A program made the position numbers and the translations under genes. A DNA stretch of 64,000 bases, taken from assembly GCA_045627525.1 (NCBI GenBank), contig JAZQNW010000002.1, positions 62,001 to 126,000 of the forward strand. Direction: 5' to 3'. Shown here piece after piece: positions 32,347 through 40,948 of this stretch. The notes beneath the pieces were generated by a model. The model saw only the letters and a list, made by a program, of their open reading frames with translations. It was not told the origin of the DNA and ran no database searches. The DNA is from CAG-877 sp045627525. Its GTDB lineage: Bacteria; Bacillota_I; Bacilli_A; RF39; UBA660. Numbering within the stretch: the stretch's first letter is position 1; each line of letters opens with the position of its first letter.

Positions 32347-34291
32347 ACATTTTCATTTCAAATAATATATCTCTTAATTCCATAGCTCTTTCAAAATCTA
32401 AATTCTTAGCTGCTTCTCTCATTTCTTGTTCAAGATTATCAATCATAATAGCTTTTTCTTTTTTAGTTAATTTTTTAGTTTTGTTCTTCTTAGTAGTATC
32501 AATATTACTTATTACTTCTCTTATTTCTTTTACTATAGTCTTTGGAATTATACCATGATTTTCATTATATTTATTTTGAATCTTTCTACGTCTTGACGTT
32601 TCATCCATTGCTTGTCTCATAGAATCAGTTATTTTATCTGCATAAAGTATAACATGACCATTGGCATTTCTTGCACATCTACCTATTGTTTGAATTAAAC
32701 TTCTGGTACTTCTTAGAAATCCTTCTTTATCAGCATCTAATATAGCAATTAGTGATACTTCTGGTATGTCAATACCTTCTCTTAATAAATTTATTCCTAC
32801 TAAAACATCATATTTTCCAGCTCTTAAATCATGAATAATTTCCATTCTTTCTAATGTTTTAACTTCTGAGTGAAGATATGCTACTTTTATATCAAGTTCT
32901 TTTAAATAATTTGTTAATTCTTCTGCCATTCTAATAGTTAGCGTTGTGATAAGAACTCTTTCATTTTTATCAATTCTTGATTTTATTTCTCCTACTAAAT
33001 CATCGATTTGGCCTTCTGTTTTTCTAACTTCTACGGTCGGATCTAATAGACCTGTAGGTCTTATAATTTGTTCAATAAATTGATTATTGGTATGTTCAAG
33101 TTCTAAGTCACCTGGAGTTGCTGAGACATATATAGCTTGATTTATTTTTTTCTCAAATTCATCATATTTTAATGGCCTATTATCAAGAGCGCTAGGTAAT
33201 CTAAAACCATAATCTACAAGATTCATTTTTCTTGCTCTATCACCATTATACATTCCTCTTACCTGTGGTAAAGTCACATGTGATTCATCTACTACTAATA
33301 AATAGTCATCTGGAAAAAAGTCCATTAATGTAGTTGGTGTTTCACCTTTTTTCCTTCCTGCCATTGGGGCAGAATAATTTTCTATTCCTGAACAAAATCC
33401 TGTTTCTTGTAACATTTCTATATCATAATTAGTTCTTTGTTCTAATCTTTCGGCCGCTAATAATTTATTGTTATCTTTTAGTTCTTTTAGTCTTTCTTCT
33501 AATTCTTTTTTTATTCTATCTATAGCCTTTTGCAATTTTTCGTCACTTACTACGAAATGACTTGCTGGAAAAATACTTATATTTTTCTTACTATTTATAA
33601 TTTTACCAGTTAGAGTATCTATTTCACTAATTCTATCAATTTCATCATCAAAAAATTCTATTCTATATCCTACATTTTTTTGATTAGCCGGAATAATTTC
33701 TACTATATCTCCTCTGACTCTAAAAGTACCTCTTTTAAAATCTAAATCATTTCGTTCATACAGCATTTCTACTAGTTTAGATAAAACTTTATTTCTTTCT
33801 ATTTTTTCTCTTACAGATAGTGTTAACATTTTATTTTTATATTCTTCAACTTCACCTATACCATAAATACATGAAACGCTTGCTACTACAATTACATCTC
33901 GATATGATAAAAGTGATGATGTAGCAGCATGACGCAATTCATCAATTTCTTCATTTATAGATGAATCTTTTTCTATGTAAGTATCCGTTGAAGGTACATA
34001 TGCTTCTGGTTGATAATAGTCGTAGTAAGATACAAAATATTCAACATGATTATTAGGAAATAATTCTTTAAATTCTGAATATAATTGTCCAGCTAATGTT
34101 TTATTGTGAGCAAGAACTAAAGTTGGTTTATTAACTCTTTGAATTACATTGGCTATTGTAAATGTTTTTCCGGTTCCTGTTGCGCCTAATAATACTTGTT
34201 CATGTTTGTTATTATTTAATCCTTCTACTAATTTATCTATTGCTTCTGGTTGATCACCAGAAGGAGAATATTTTGAAACTAAATCGAACAT
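32345..34291 (-). CDS. uvrB: Excinuclease ABC subunit B
   Basis: 648 aa. Helicase-like DNA damage verifier that recruits UvrC. Walker A GATGTGKTFTIANV, the beta-hairpin region YYDYYQPEAYVPSTDTYIEKD, DESH box LLVVDESHVT, helicase motif VI QTIGRCARN and a C-terminal UVR domain (MIDNLEQEMREAAKNLDFERA) that binds UvrC. AGGAGG before the ATG. Separate transcription unit from uvrA. Confidence 0.98.
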   Translation of the reverse strand: MFDLVSKYSPSGDQPEAIDKLVEGLNNNKHEQVLLGATGTGKTFTIANVIQRVNKPTLVLAHNKTLAGQLYSEFKELFPNNHVEYFVSYYDYYQPEAYVPSTDTYIEKDSSINEEIDELRHAATSSLLSYRDVIVVASVSCIYGIGEVEEYKNKMLTLSVREKIERNKVLSKLVEMLYERNDLDFKRGTFRVRGDIVEIIPANQKNVGYRIEFFDDEIDRISEIDTLTGKIINSKKNISIFPASHFVVSDEKLQKAIDRIKKELEERLKELKDNNKLLAAERLEQRTNYDIEMLQETGFCSGIENYSAPMAGRKKGETPTTLMDFFPDDYLLVVDESHVTLPQVRGMYNGDRARKMNLVDYGFRLPSALDNRPLKYDEFEKKINQAIYVSATPGDLELEHTNNQFIEQIIRPTGLLDPTVEVRKTEGQIDDLVGEIKSRIDKNERVLITTLTIRMAEELTNYLKELDIKVAYLHSEVKTLERMEIIHDLRAGKYDVLVGINLLREGIDIPEVSLIAILDADKEGFLRSTRSLIQTIGRCARNANGHVILYADKITDSMRQAMDETSRRRKIQNKYNENHGIIPKTIVKEIREVISNIDTTKKNKTKKLTKKEKAIMIDNLEQEMREAAKNLDFERAMELRDILFEMKM

Positions 34292-34314
34292 ATAATACCT
34301 CCTTTTTCTTCATT

Positions 34315-34343
34315 ATTTTAGCACTTTCATAAATTTAAAACAA
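34315..34343 (-). promoter_or_regulatory. Promoter of uvrB
   Basis: TTGTTT (34338-34343), 17-bp spacer ending in TGC, TAAAAT (34315-34320). The -35 lies inside the arm of the upstream gene's terminator hairpin. Confidence 0.6.
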
Positions 34344-34360
34344 GGATTACTCCTTGTTTT
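34337..34360 (-). terminator. Terminator of the FNT channel gene
   Basis: AAAACAAGGA / TCCTTGTTTT, 10-bp perfect stem, 4-nt loop, with TTTTAAATTT after it on the minus strand. Its downstream arm contains the uvrB -35. Confidence 0.7.
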
Positions 34361-34392
34361 AGTTTTTGAATATTTTTTACTATTATACATTA

Positions 34393-35013
34393 TTATTTAT
34401 TTAAATATTTATCATATGCTGAGATAAATATAGCTCCTATACCATTTCCTAAAATCATAATTATTAGGTAGGCAAACATCTTTAATGTAAAGCATTTAGC
34501 TATATTAAAATAAAACATATTAGCTACACAGTGTTCAAAGCCACTCAAAATAAATACAATAACGCACATAAATATGCAAATATATTTGCCAACTGGATCT
34601 TTAATTTTTTTGTAATTGTTAACAGCTATATACATAAGCATTCCACAGCAAAATGATAATATTAAAATACTTGGTATTGAGTCATTTAATTTAACATTTG
34701 CTAGTAGCTTAGCTTTTTCACTTATATTTGATATTCTTGTTGCTAAAATGCATAACGCCATAAATAAAGTTCCTAAGTAGTTTCCAATTAATGATAGCAA
34801 TAATTCTATTAAATATGATGGTTTATTATTAATTGCATATCCTACTTTACCTGTATAGAGGTTCATTTGATAAATACAAATTACTAATAAACCTATCGAA
34901 AAAAAGGTTGCTCCTATAATTTTATTATCAAGTGATAAATATATAATACCTCCAATAGATATTAATACTCCAGCCATAAATCCTTTAATTAATGTTACTA
35001 AATGTTTTTTCAT
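34393..35013 (-). CDS. Formate/nitrite transporter (FNT) family channel
   Basis: 206 aa, six hydrophobic helices; shorter than FocA/NirC (about 260-285). The family signature GFEHCVANMFYF is intact, as is NLYTGKVGY in the third-helix region where FNT proteins have N-L-x-TG. Members conduct formate, nitrite or hydrosulfide. The substrate cannot be told: no formate lyase, nitrite or sulfide genes are next to it. It stands alone, with its own terminator. Confidence 0.85.
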   Translation of the reverse strand: MKKHLVTLIKGFMAGVLISIGGIIYLSLDNKIIGATFFSIGLLVICIYQMNLYTGKVGYAINNKPSYLIELLLSLIGNYLGTLFMALCILATRISNISEKAKLLANVKLNDSIPSILILSFCCGMLMYIAVNNYKKIKDPVGKYICIFMCVIVFILSGFEHCVANMFYFNIAKCFTLKMFAYLIIMILGNGIGAIFISAYDKYLNK

Positions 35014-35067
35014 ATTTTCTCCTATTTATATTTTAATTATATAATAATTTTATTTTAGAAACAATTA

Positions 35068-35092
35068 AAACTTATGGAATATCCATAAGTTT
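35068..35092 (-). terminator. Terminator of the Cna-B-like pair
   Basis: AAACTTATGGA / TCCATAAGTTT, 11-bp stem with 3-nt loop; ends against the stop codon of the gene ending at 35091. The following U-tract is interrupted. Confidence 0.65.
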
Positions 35093-35630
35093 ATGATAGT
35101 TTTATTTTACCTTGTTCAATTGGTAAATTTTCGTAATTGGTGTCTGTTAATGTTATTGTTCTTAATGCTGCTGGAGCATTTGCTAATTCTATTGTTGATG
35201 TTGAAGTTGTCATAGTTGTACTTTTTAAATCACTACTAAATTCATGATTTCCATCTGATGATATTTGTTTATAATAAATTGTTGGGGCTGCAGTTGAATC
35301 AAATGGTACGTTATTAAATACTGCTTCACCAGTTTCATTAGTTGTAATTATATTACCATAAGTAGTTCCATTTTTGTCACAGCGATAAAATGTGGCTCCG
35401 GTAATTGCAGTTCCTGTTGAAGTACCATCTTCAGTTACATGAATTGTTAGTGTACCTGTTGCTGATACAGTGAATGCATACTCATTTTTGTTATCTGTAA
35501 CCTCTACATTAGCAGGATTGATAGTACTATTATCGTAGCCAGTAATTTCAGATGTTACTCCATATTGACCATTTAATATTGATGATGAACCAACACCATC
35601 AGTAATACTTATTTCATATGGCTTAGCCAT
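35091..35630 (-). CDS. Cna-B / prealbumin-like-fold small protein
   Basis: 179 aa, Thr/Ser-rich and beta-rich. The segment GTLTIHVTEDG ... ITGATFYRCDKNGTTYGNII ... GEAVFNNVPF ... TIYYKQISSDGNHEF has the layout of SpaA/Cna-B prealbumin-like domains used in surface stalks. There is no signal peptide, no membrane helix and no LPxTG motif. The C-terminus (TLTDTNYENLPIEQGKIKLS) matches the end of the neighbouring protein. Its start lies inside the upstream gene (22-bp overlap), so they are coupled. Role unknown; surface location would need an unusual route. Confidence 0.75.
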   Translation of the reverse strand: MAKPYEISITDGVGSSSILNGQYGVTSEITGYDNSTINPANVEVTDNKNEYAFTVSATGTLTIHVTEDGTSTGTAITGATFYRCDKNGTTYGNIITTNETGEAVFNNVPFDSTAAPTIYYKQISSDGNHEFSSDLKSTTMTTSTSTIELANAPAALRTITLTDTNYENLPIEQGKIKLS

Positions 35631-35968
35631 AATTTTATTACTCCCTTCTCAATTGGTAATTTTTGATAATTTTTATCAATTATTTTTATTTTAATTGGAG
35701 AAGATTGATTAATTTTAAATTTAAAAGTAATTGTTTGGAGTTTATTATTTTCTAAATATATATTTTTTGAATAATATATTGGTCTTAAAATTATTGGAGG
35801 TATAACTATAATTTTATATATTCCATTATGTTGTGGATTAAAATATGTAATGCCTGACTCATCAGTACAATTTATATATATTAATTTATTATTATCATAA
35901 ATATATATTTTATATTTACAATTATTTAAACTATCAACTATTTTACATTTAATTTTAAATATATTCAT
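35609..35968 (-). CDS. Small beta-rich protein paired with the Cna-B-like protein
   Basis: 119 aa, unusually rich in Ile, Asn, Lys and Tyr. It has the same general order as a transthyretin-like domain (YKIYIYDNNKLIYINCTDESGITYFNPQHNGIYKIIV) and the shared C-terminal element IIDKNYQKLPIEKGVIKL, then WLSHMK encoded in the overlap with the next gene. No signal peptide or anchor. TTGGAGG lies five bases before the ATG. No named family recognised; it may be a diverged tandem relative of its neighbour. Confidence 0.65.
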   Translation of the reverse strand: MNIFKIKCKIVDSLNNCKYKIYIYDNNKLIYINCTDESGITYFNPQHNGIYKIIVIPPIILRPIYYSKNIYLENNKLQTITFKFKINQSSPIKIKIIDKNYQKLPIEKGVIKLWLSHMK

Positions 35969-36032
35969 TTTTCCTCCAATCTCTATATATTATGAATATA
36001 TTATTACAATGTAGATAGTATTAGTCTATAAG

Positions 36033-36067
36033 AAAAGAATAATGTTAATTATTAACATTATTCTTTT
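36033..36067. terminator. Long bidirectional terminator
   Basis: A 17-bp perfect inverted repeat around a single central base (arms 36033-36049 and 36051-36067), T-rich on both exits. It ends the signal-peptidase-like gene; its minus-strand exit leads into the promoter region of the Cna-B pair. Confidence 0.75.
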
Positions 36068-36569
36068 TTAATTTTGAAAATAATATTCCAATCCATCTAA
36101 ATAGTTTATCTATATAAGAAATAATATAAAACAATACAAAGACTGAAATAATTGATATGGCAAATCCTTTTGGTGTTTGTATAAAACTAACAAATTTACC
36201 AAAATTTTTTAAATGCCATACATATGTTCCTTCGACTTTTTTTATACTGATTTCTTTTTGTTTATTATCACTTTTGATTGTTACTGTTTCTGGACCAACT
36301 TCAATTATTTTAGTAATATAATATTCTTTTCTTTGTTTCTTATATACTATTACTTGATCTTTTTCTAGATTATTTGTTTCTTCTACTACTACTAAATCAT
36401 TTTTTGATGCAATGTTCGTCATGTCATCATTTTTTATTACAAGAGCTTTATATTTAAATATTTCTGGTGTTGTATCAGGTGCTATTACAGTTTGTCCAAA
36501 TATAAATAATATACCAATTGTCATAAGTACTAGAATTACATCAATTATTCCAACTATTACTTTTTTCAT
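36045..36569 (-). CDS. Signal-peptidase-I-like (SipW type) protein lacking the catalytic serine
   Basis: About 174 aa from the ATG at 36569, placed behind AGAGGTG. One N-terminal helix (about 5-27), an extracytoplasmic beta domain, a second helix near residue 130-150 and a basic tail: the ER/SipW-type signal peptidase layout. In that family the box reads SGSMEPTI..GDLVVV; here it is NDDMTNIASKNDLVVV, with Asp49 where the nucleophilic Ser should be. KDQVIVYKKQ matches the following GDVITY box. It is likely catalytically dead or differently used. Located just upstream of the Cna-B-like pair. Confidence 0.75.
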   Translation of the reverse strand: MKKVIVGIIDVILVLMTIGILFIFGQTVIAPDTTPEIFKYKALVIKNDDMTNIASKNDLVVVEETNNLEKDQVIVYKKQRKEYYITKIIEVGPETVTIKSDNKQKEISIKKVEGTYVWHLKNFGKFVSFIQTPKGFAISIISVFVLFYIISYIDKLFRWIGILFSKLKKNNVNN

Positions 36570-36627
36570 TTTCATCACCTCTTACCTTATATTATTTATT
36601 TTATCATAGAAGAAAATTTTTTCAAAT

Positions 36628-36651
36628 AAAAAGTAGGATAACCTACTTTTT
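36628..36651 (-). terminator. Terminator of the ABC exporter gene
   Basis: AAAAAGTAGG / CCTACTTTTT, 10-bp stem, 4-nt loop, overlapping the stop codon of the gene ending at 36651. Confidence 0.8.
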
Positions 36652-38384
36652 TATGAATTTGAGGATTCATTTTTATATAAATTTTTATATACTTTTGATT
36701 TTAATAATAATTCTTTATGGGTTCCTGTGCTTTCTAATTTTCCTTTATCAATAATGTTTATTTCATCAGCGTCAACTATGGTTGATAATCTATGAGCTAC
36801 AATGATAACTGTATGATCTTTAACAAGCTCATCAATTGTCTTTTTAATATATTCTTGTGACTCATTGTCTAATGCTGATGTTGCTTCATCAAATAATATT
36901 ATTTTTGTATTTAATAATAGCGTTCTTGCGATAGCTAAACGTTGCTTTTGACCACCACTTAAATTAATTCCACCTTCACCTATAATTGTGTCATACTTAT
37001 TTGGTAATGACATTATATAATCGTCAATATAAGCTTTTTTACAATATTTTCTTATTTCTTTTAATGTGGCTGTTGGTTTTACTAATTTAAAGTTTTCTAC
37101 TATTGATAAATTAAATAGAAATGGTGTTTGTCTAATTATTGACAAACTACTTCTCAAAGATGATTCTTTTAAGTCTTTTATATTAACTCCATCTATTAGT
37201 ATTTCTCCTTCAGTACTATCAAAATATCTTAATAGCAAGTTAAAAATTGTTGATTTTCCATTACCACTTCTACCTACTACTGCAATTTTTTTATTAGGTT
37301 CAAATTTCATAGATAAACCTGTTAATGTATACTCTTCATCATCTGAATATTTAAATTTAACATCTTTAAATTCTATTATACCTTTTACATTTTTTAATTC
37401 TTTATTACCAAAATGTTCATCATCATAAATTTTATTATTAACTATTTCATCAATTCTTTTTAATGATACTTTTACTTTGTTATAGCTAACACCGAAATCA
37501 GATATACTTTCTACTACTTCATCAATTCTCCAAATGTACATTTCAATCATAATAAATGTTGCATAAGTTACTTTGCCTTTAATAAAGAAATATCCACATG
37601 TAAATAAAATTATAAATTGTAGAATAAAGTAACATAAGTTATTCAAACTATAGTACCAAACTTCGTAATTTCTTATCTTTTTAGTATGTTTGAATAAATT
37701 AGTAAGTTGATTAAAAATATTTTTTTCTATATTCTTTTTTATTCCCAATGATTTTATTTCCCTAATTCCTGTTATATTTTCCGTAGCTACTCTTACATAC
37801 TCATCGGATTGCTTTTTTATAGATTCTTGAGTTTTCTTTATTCTTGGAAAGAACTTAGTTGATATAAATCCCATACAAGTTGCGAAAACTAGTATTTCTA
37901 GTCCTACTATCCATGATATTTTAAAAGCAATGACTAATACAACAATAATAACTAATGCTTTGCATATAAGTTTAATAAGTTTTGCTAGTAATTCCATTAC
38001 TCTATCTGGATCAGTATATAATCTATTTATGAACTCTCCAACCCCAATATCTTCAAACGCTTTAGCTGGTAGACAATCTATTTTTTTGTATAAATCCATA
38101 CTAACGTTTTTCATAAATTTTATTTCTAGATAATTGTAAAGTTTATCCCTAGGTACTTGTAGGATTGAATAAAATATAATGTATATTCCTTCCCATAGTA
38201 TCAAGAATTTTAAAAATTGTGTTAAATTTTTTAATATCAAATATTCTAGAGCTTTTCCCCAGAAAAAAGCAGATAATAAAGTAGGTAAGTAGGTTGTTAA
38301 TACTAAAAATATGTAAGTAATTAGTTTTAATTTGTCATCTTTTAAATAATCCCATAAGACTTTAAAACTATTTGTTTTTTTCAT
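36651..38384 (-). CDS. ABC exporter, fused membrane and ATPase domains
   Basis: 577 aa from the ATG at 38384 (AGAGGTGA upstream; the frame is open to a GTG at 38393). Six N-terminal membrane helices (about 20-310) and a nucleotide-binding domain with Walker A VGRSGNGKST, Q-loop, LSGGQKQRLA signature, Walker B IILFDEATSALD and H-loop VAHRLST. Half-size exporters of this type act as homo- or heterodimers in drug, peptide or lipid export; no partner half is adjacent, so a homodimer is likely. It is preceded by a 420-bp leader with promoter, short ORF and attenuator-like hairpin, which suggests induced expression. Substrate unknown. Confidence 0.92.
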   Translation of the reverse strand: MKKTNSFKVLWDYLKDDKLKLITYIFLVLTTYLPTLLSAFFWGKALEYLILKNLTQFLKFLILWEGIYIIFYSILQVPRDKLYNYLEIKFMKNVSMDLYKKIDCLPAKAFEDIGVGEFINRLYTDPDRVMELLAKLIKLICKALVIIVVLVIAFKISWIVGLEILVFATCMGFISTKFFPRIKKTQESIKKQSDEYVRVATENITGIREIKSLGIKKNIEKNIFNQLTNLFKHTKKIRNYEVWYYSLNNLCYFILQFIILFTCGYFFIKGKVTYATFIMIEMYIWRIDEVVESISDFGVSYNKVKVSLKRIDEIVNNKIYDDEHFGNKELKNVKGIIEFKDVKFKYSDDEEYTLTGLSMKFEPNKKIAVVGRSGNGKSTIFNLLLRYFDSTEGEILIDGVNIKDLKESSLRSSLSIIRQTPFLFNLSIVENFKLVKPTATLKEIRKYCKKAYIDDYIMSLPNKYDTIIGEGGINLSGGQKQRLAIARTLLLNTKIILFDEATSALDNESQEYIKKTIDELVKDHTVIIVAHRLSTIVDADEINIIDKGKLESTGTHKELLLKSKVYKNLYKNESSNS

Positions 38385-38637
38385 ATACTTCACCTCTTCC
38401 TATAATAAAAGAGATCAATATAAGCTTAAACTTGCAATGATATTTTTGCACAAAAAAATTGTTAATGTTCTTAATTTTTTATTTTAAATAATAGTTGACG
38501 TTATATACTTTTTTGTTTTCGTCTCCTAATATTTTGATTTTATTTTAAAAGTTATCTTTGATACTTACTTCTTCTCGATATGTTAAAACATTTATATTAT
38601 TGCGTGTTTATCAATGATCTCTTTTTCTTTTTATGCG

Positions 38638-38712
38638 TTAAAAACAAGTGAGAATACTACTATTCTCAGCAATATTAATAACACTAATTAATTTGAATTT
38701 TATAATATACAT
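38638..38712 (-). CDS. 24-codon leader ORF upstream of the ABC exporter
   Basis: ATG at 38712, TAA at 38638-38640, preceded by AAAGGAG seven bases upstream and by a strong promoter. The peptide starts MYIIKFKLISVINI and ends SSILTCF. It resembles no known protein. Its last third is encoded by the attenuator hairpin (38641-38668), so ribosome position on this ORF would decide which RNA structure forms, as in leader peptides of inducible resistance genes. It could alternatively be a short functional peptide. Confidence 0.55.
   Translation of the reverse strand: MYIIKFKLISVINIAENSSILTCF
38641..38668 (-). terminator. Attenuator-like terminator inside the leader ORF
   Basis: TGAGAATA / TATTCTCA stem with GTAG loop, then CTTGTTTTTAA on the minus strand: a stem followed by a U-tract, about 255 nt before the exporter ATG. 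The second arm plus two bases is also fully complementary (10 of 10) to AGTGAGAATA at 38712-38721, which overlaps the leader ORF ribosome binding site, so two exclusive structures are possible. Confidence 0.55.
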
Positions 38713-38742
38713 ATTCTCACTCCTTTCCTCAAATTCGTATTT

Positions 38743-38771
38743 ATTTTATCATATTAAAAAACAGCTGTCAA
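38743..38771 (-). promoter_or_regulatory. Strong SigA-type promoter of the exporter leader
   Basis: Perfect TTGACA (38766-38771), 17-bp spacer ending in TGA (extended -10) and TAAAAT (38743-38748). Transcription would start near 38736, about 25 bases before the leader ORF and 350 bases before the exporter ATG. Confidence 0.85.
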
Positions 38772-38787
38772 CCTTTTTTTGTTGACA
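38766..38787. promoter_or_regulatory. Inverted repeat over the -35 of the leader promoter
   Basis: TGTCAAC / GTTGACA, 7-bp perfect arms with an 8-bp T-rich spacer; one arm is the -35 element. It could be a repressor operator; alternatively a chance consequence of a second TTGACA-like word on the opposite strand. Confidence 0.35.
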
Positions 38788-38788
38788 A

Positions 38789-38818
38789 AAAAACATATAG
38801 TTTTATCTATATGTTTTT
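38789..38818 (-). terminator. Terminator of the ftsEX-hydrolase operon
   Basis: AAAAACATATAG / CTATATGTTTTT, 12-bp stem, 6-nt loop, followed by further T on the minus strand. It lies between the hydrolase gene and the leader promoter. Confidence 0.8.
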
Positions 38819-40043
38819 ATCTATTATTCCAACTAGATGGTATGGCTACATAATTAAATGGGCTTACTGTACTTCTTTGATAAGCATACCAAGTACATCC
38901 ACCACCTCTATGCCAATCACATGTAGTTAATTCTAAGTGAAGGTGTGGTCCACTAGAATTACCAGTTGATCCCATATTTCCTAAGTATGTGTTGCTATAT
39001 ACAGTTGGACCATTTTCAATACTTTCACTTGTTCCTCTAGAATAATTTATATACCTAGCAACAAAATCACTGAAACTAGACATATGAGCATATGTAGAAT
39101 AAATATAGCGTCCATTATAATTGTGTCTAATTTTTATAATTAAGGCGCCTGCACTATCATAACCAACAAAATATAATTGTCCCGTTGCTATTGGATAAAT
39201 TTCAATTGTTTTGTTGTTACTTCCAATATCGACACCTAAATGTCCCGGATAACCACCATATCCTTGTGTTAAATATCCATATTCAATTGGTCTAAAGAAC
39301 CCATTAGTGCTTGGAACTGATGAACCGCCGCCTCTATTACTTTGTTGAATTCTATATTGACAAGCTTGAATATCTTCTGTTGCTCCACAACCTAATTTTT
39401 TATAATATTCTACGTTTCTTTGTGCTGATTTAATTTGTTCTTCTAAAGCTGGCATACCAACTCTTATAGAAGCACTATCTGCATTTATTCTTTCCTTTTC
39501 TGACTCTAATGATACTCGTAGTTCTTTTAATGTTTCTTGTTTTTTCTTTAATGACTCTTGTTGCTCTTCATTCTTTTTTATTAAAGCTTCCAATTCTTTC
39601 ATAACTTGATCATTATAATCTGTTAATTGTTCTACAACTGCTAATCTATAAACCATATCAGTTATATCACTAGCTCCAAATGCATATTCTAGATATGCAT
39701 TATCACCGTTTGATATTTGATAATATTCTATTATTTTTTTGCTTTGTTCACTTTTTTCTTTTATTTCTTTATTGCTGGCATCTATTTCTCTTTGCAACTC
39801 AGCAACTTCGTTTTCAGCTACTGTAATTTGATTTTCTATTGAAGCTATTTTTGATTTAATTCTTGCTACTTCTTCATCATTAGTTGCTATTTTATTTTTT
39901 TTATCTTCAAGTTCCTTAGTATATGTTCTAACTTCATTTTCAAATTGTTGTATAGTTTTAGCACTTACACCAATTGGTAGTGCAAATATTGATGTAATTA
40001 AAACAACTATAATAACTGCAGCTGTTATTTTCTTTATATTCAT
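38817..40043 (-). CDS. Secreted coiled-coil M23 peptidoglycan hydrolase (CwlO/EnvC/PcsB-like partner of FtsEX)
   Basis: 408 aa. Signal peptide in the first 28 residues (hydrophobic core then ALPIGVSA), a long coiled coil (about 30-215), a short linker and a LytM/M23 metallopeptidase domain (about 255-385) with zinc ligands in GHLGVDIG and the HLHLE motif. The coiled-coil-plus-M23 layout matches EnvC, while in Gram-positives CwlO and PcsB play the same part. The gene follows ftsX directly (one-base overlap), so FtsEX probably activates it at the division or elongation site. Confidence 0.9.
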   Translation of the reverse strand: MNIKKITAAVIIVVLITSIFALPIGVSAKTIQQFENEVRTYTKELEDKKNKIATNDEEVARIKSKIASIENQITVAENEVAELQREIDASNKEIKEKSEQSKKIIEYYQISNGDNAYLEYAFGASDITDMVYRLAVVEQLTDYNDQVMKELEALIKKNEEQQESLKKKQETLKELRVSLESEKERINADSASIRVGMPALEEQIKSAQRNVEYYKKLGCGATEDIQACQYRIQQSNRGGGSSVPSTNGFFRPIEYGYLTQGYGGYPGHLGVDIGSNNKTIEIYPIATGQLYFVGYDSAGALIIKIRHNYNGRYIYSTYAHMSSFSDFVARYINYSRGTSESIENGPTVYSNTYLGNMGSTGNSSGPHLHLELTTCDWHRGGGCTWYAYQRSTVSPFNYVAIPSSWNNR

Positions 40044-40948
40044 TATATCTTTAGATATTTCTTAGTTGCCCCAGCACTACCTATCATACCAACTAAGATT
40101 CCTATAATTAATACAATAATAGATACATTAAAAATAAATGGTTCTGGTTGAATTAATTTAATCAACTCTGAATATAGATATCCTCCAAAGTGATTATAGA
40201 ATGCTGTATATCCGTAAGTTGTAAATATTATTGGAATTATTGAACCTAAAACACCTAATATCATACCTTCAAATATAAATGGTGTTTTGATTGTAAAATT
40301 GCTAGCACCAACTAAACGCATAATGCTAATTTCCCTCTTACGAGCTGATATTGTTAATTTTATTGTGTTAACAATTAGGAAAATGGTTACTATTATTAGG
40401 GCAATTACTACTCCATAAGTAACTTTCTTAACCGCATCAAAGGCAGTTACTAGTTTTTCTACCATTCCCTCTCCATATCTTACTACAGATACTTTTTTAA
40501 TATTTTTTATCTTATTTGACGTATCTTTTATTTTACTAATATTTTTTACTTTTACTTGAAATGTATCTTTTAATGGTATTTCATCATTATCCCATTCTTC
40601 AAAAATTCTATTAAATACTTCTGATTCTTGTTGAATTTGATTTTTTACTTCTTCTTTAGATAAAAATGTAATTTTATCTACATTATCTATTTGTGATATT
40701 TCTTTTTCTACAAAATTAATTTCTTTTTTGTTAACATCATTATCTAAGAAAACTACTATTGTTAAGTCTTTTTCTATTTCAGTAGTAAAGTTATTTACAT
40801 TAAACGAAGCTAATATTGCGATTGATACAATAACTAGGGTTATTGTAATACATGAAATAGAAGCTAGTGATAAGCTAAAATTTCTAAAGACACTTTTAAA
40901 TGCATCTCTAACGCTTCGTCCTAACATTCTTAATAGCTTCATCATCAT
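40043..40948 (-). CDS. ftsX: Cell division protein FtsX
   Basis: 301 aa, four membrane helices with a large extracytoplasmic loop between helices 1 and 2 (about 50-165) that contacts the hydrolase. The N-terminus LLRMLGRSVRDAFKSVFRNF and the segment RKREISIMRLVGASNFTIKTPFIFEGMILG are FtsX hallmarks. FtsX is not a transporter; it transmits ATP hydrolysis by FtsE to the M23 enzyme encoded next. The start overlaps ftsE by 41 bp; AGGAG lies four bases before the first of three ATG codons. Confidence 0.96.
   Translation of the reverse strand: MMMKLLRMLGRSVRDAFKSVFRNFSLSLASISCITITLVIVSIAILASFNVNNFTTEIEKDLTIVVFLDNDVNKKEINFVEKEISQIDNVDKITFLSKEEVKNQIQQESEVFNRIFEEWDNDEIPLKDTFQVKVKNISKIKDTSNKIKNIKKVSVVRYGEGMVEKLVTAFDAVKKVTYGVVIALIIVTIFLIVNTIKLTISARKREISIMRLVGASNFTIKTPFIFEGMILGVLGSIIPIIFTTYGYTAFYNHFGGYLYSELIKLIQPEPFIFNVSIIVLIIGILVGMIGSAGATKKYLKI

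Noticed and set aside
34270..34300. SOS half-site CGAACATAT at the uvrB start
   Set aside because: Only one half of the box is present and it is formed by the coding start; the second half is absent.
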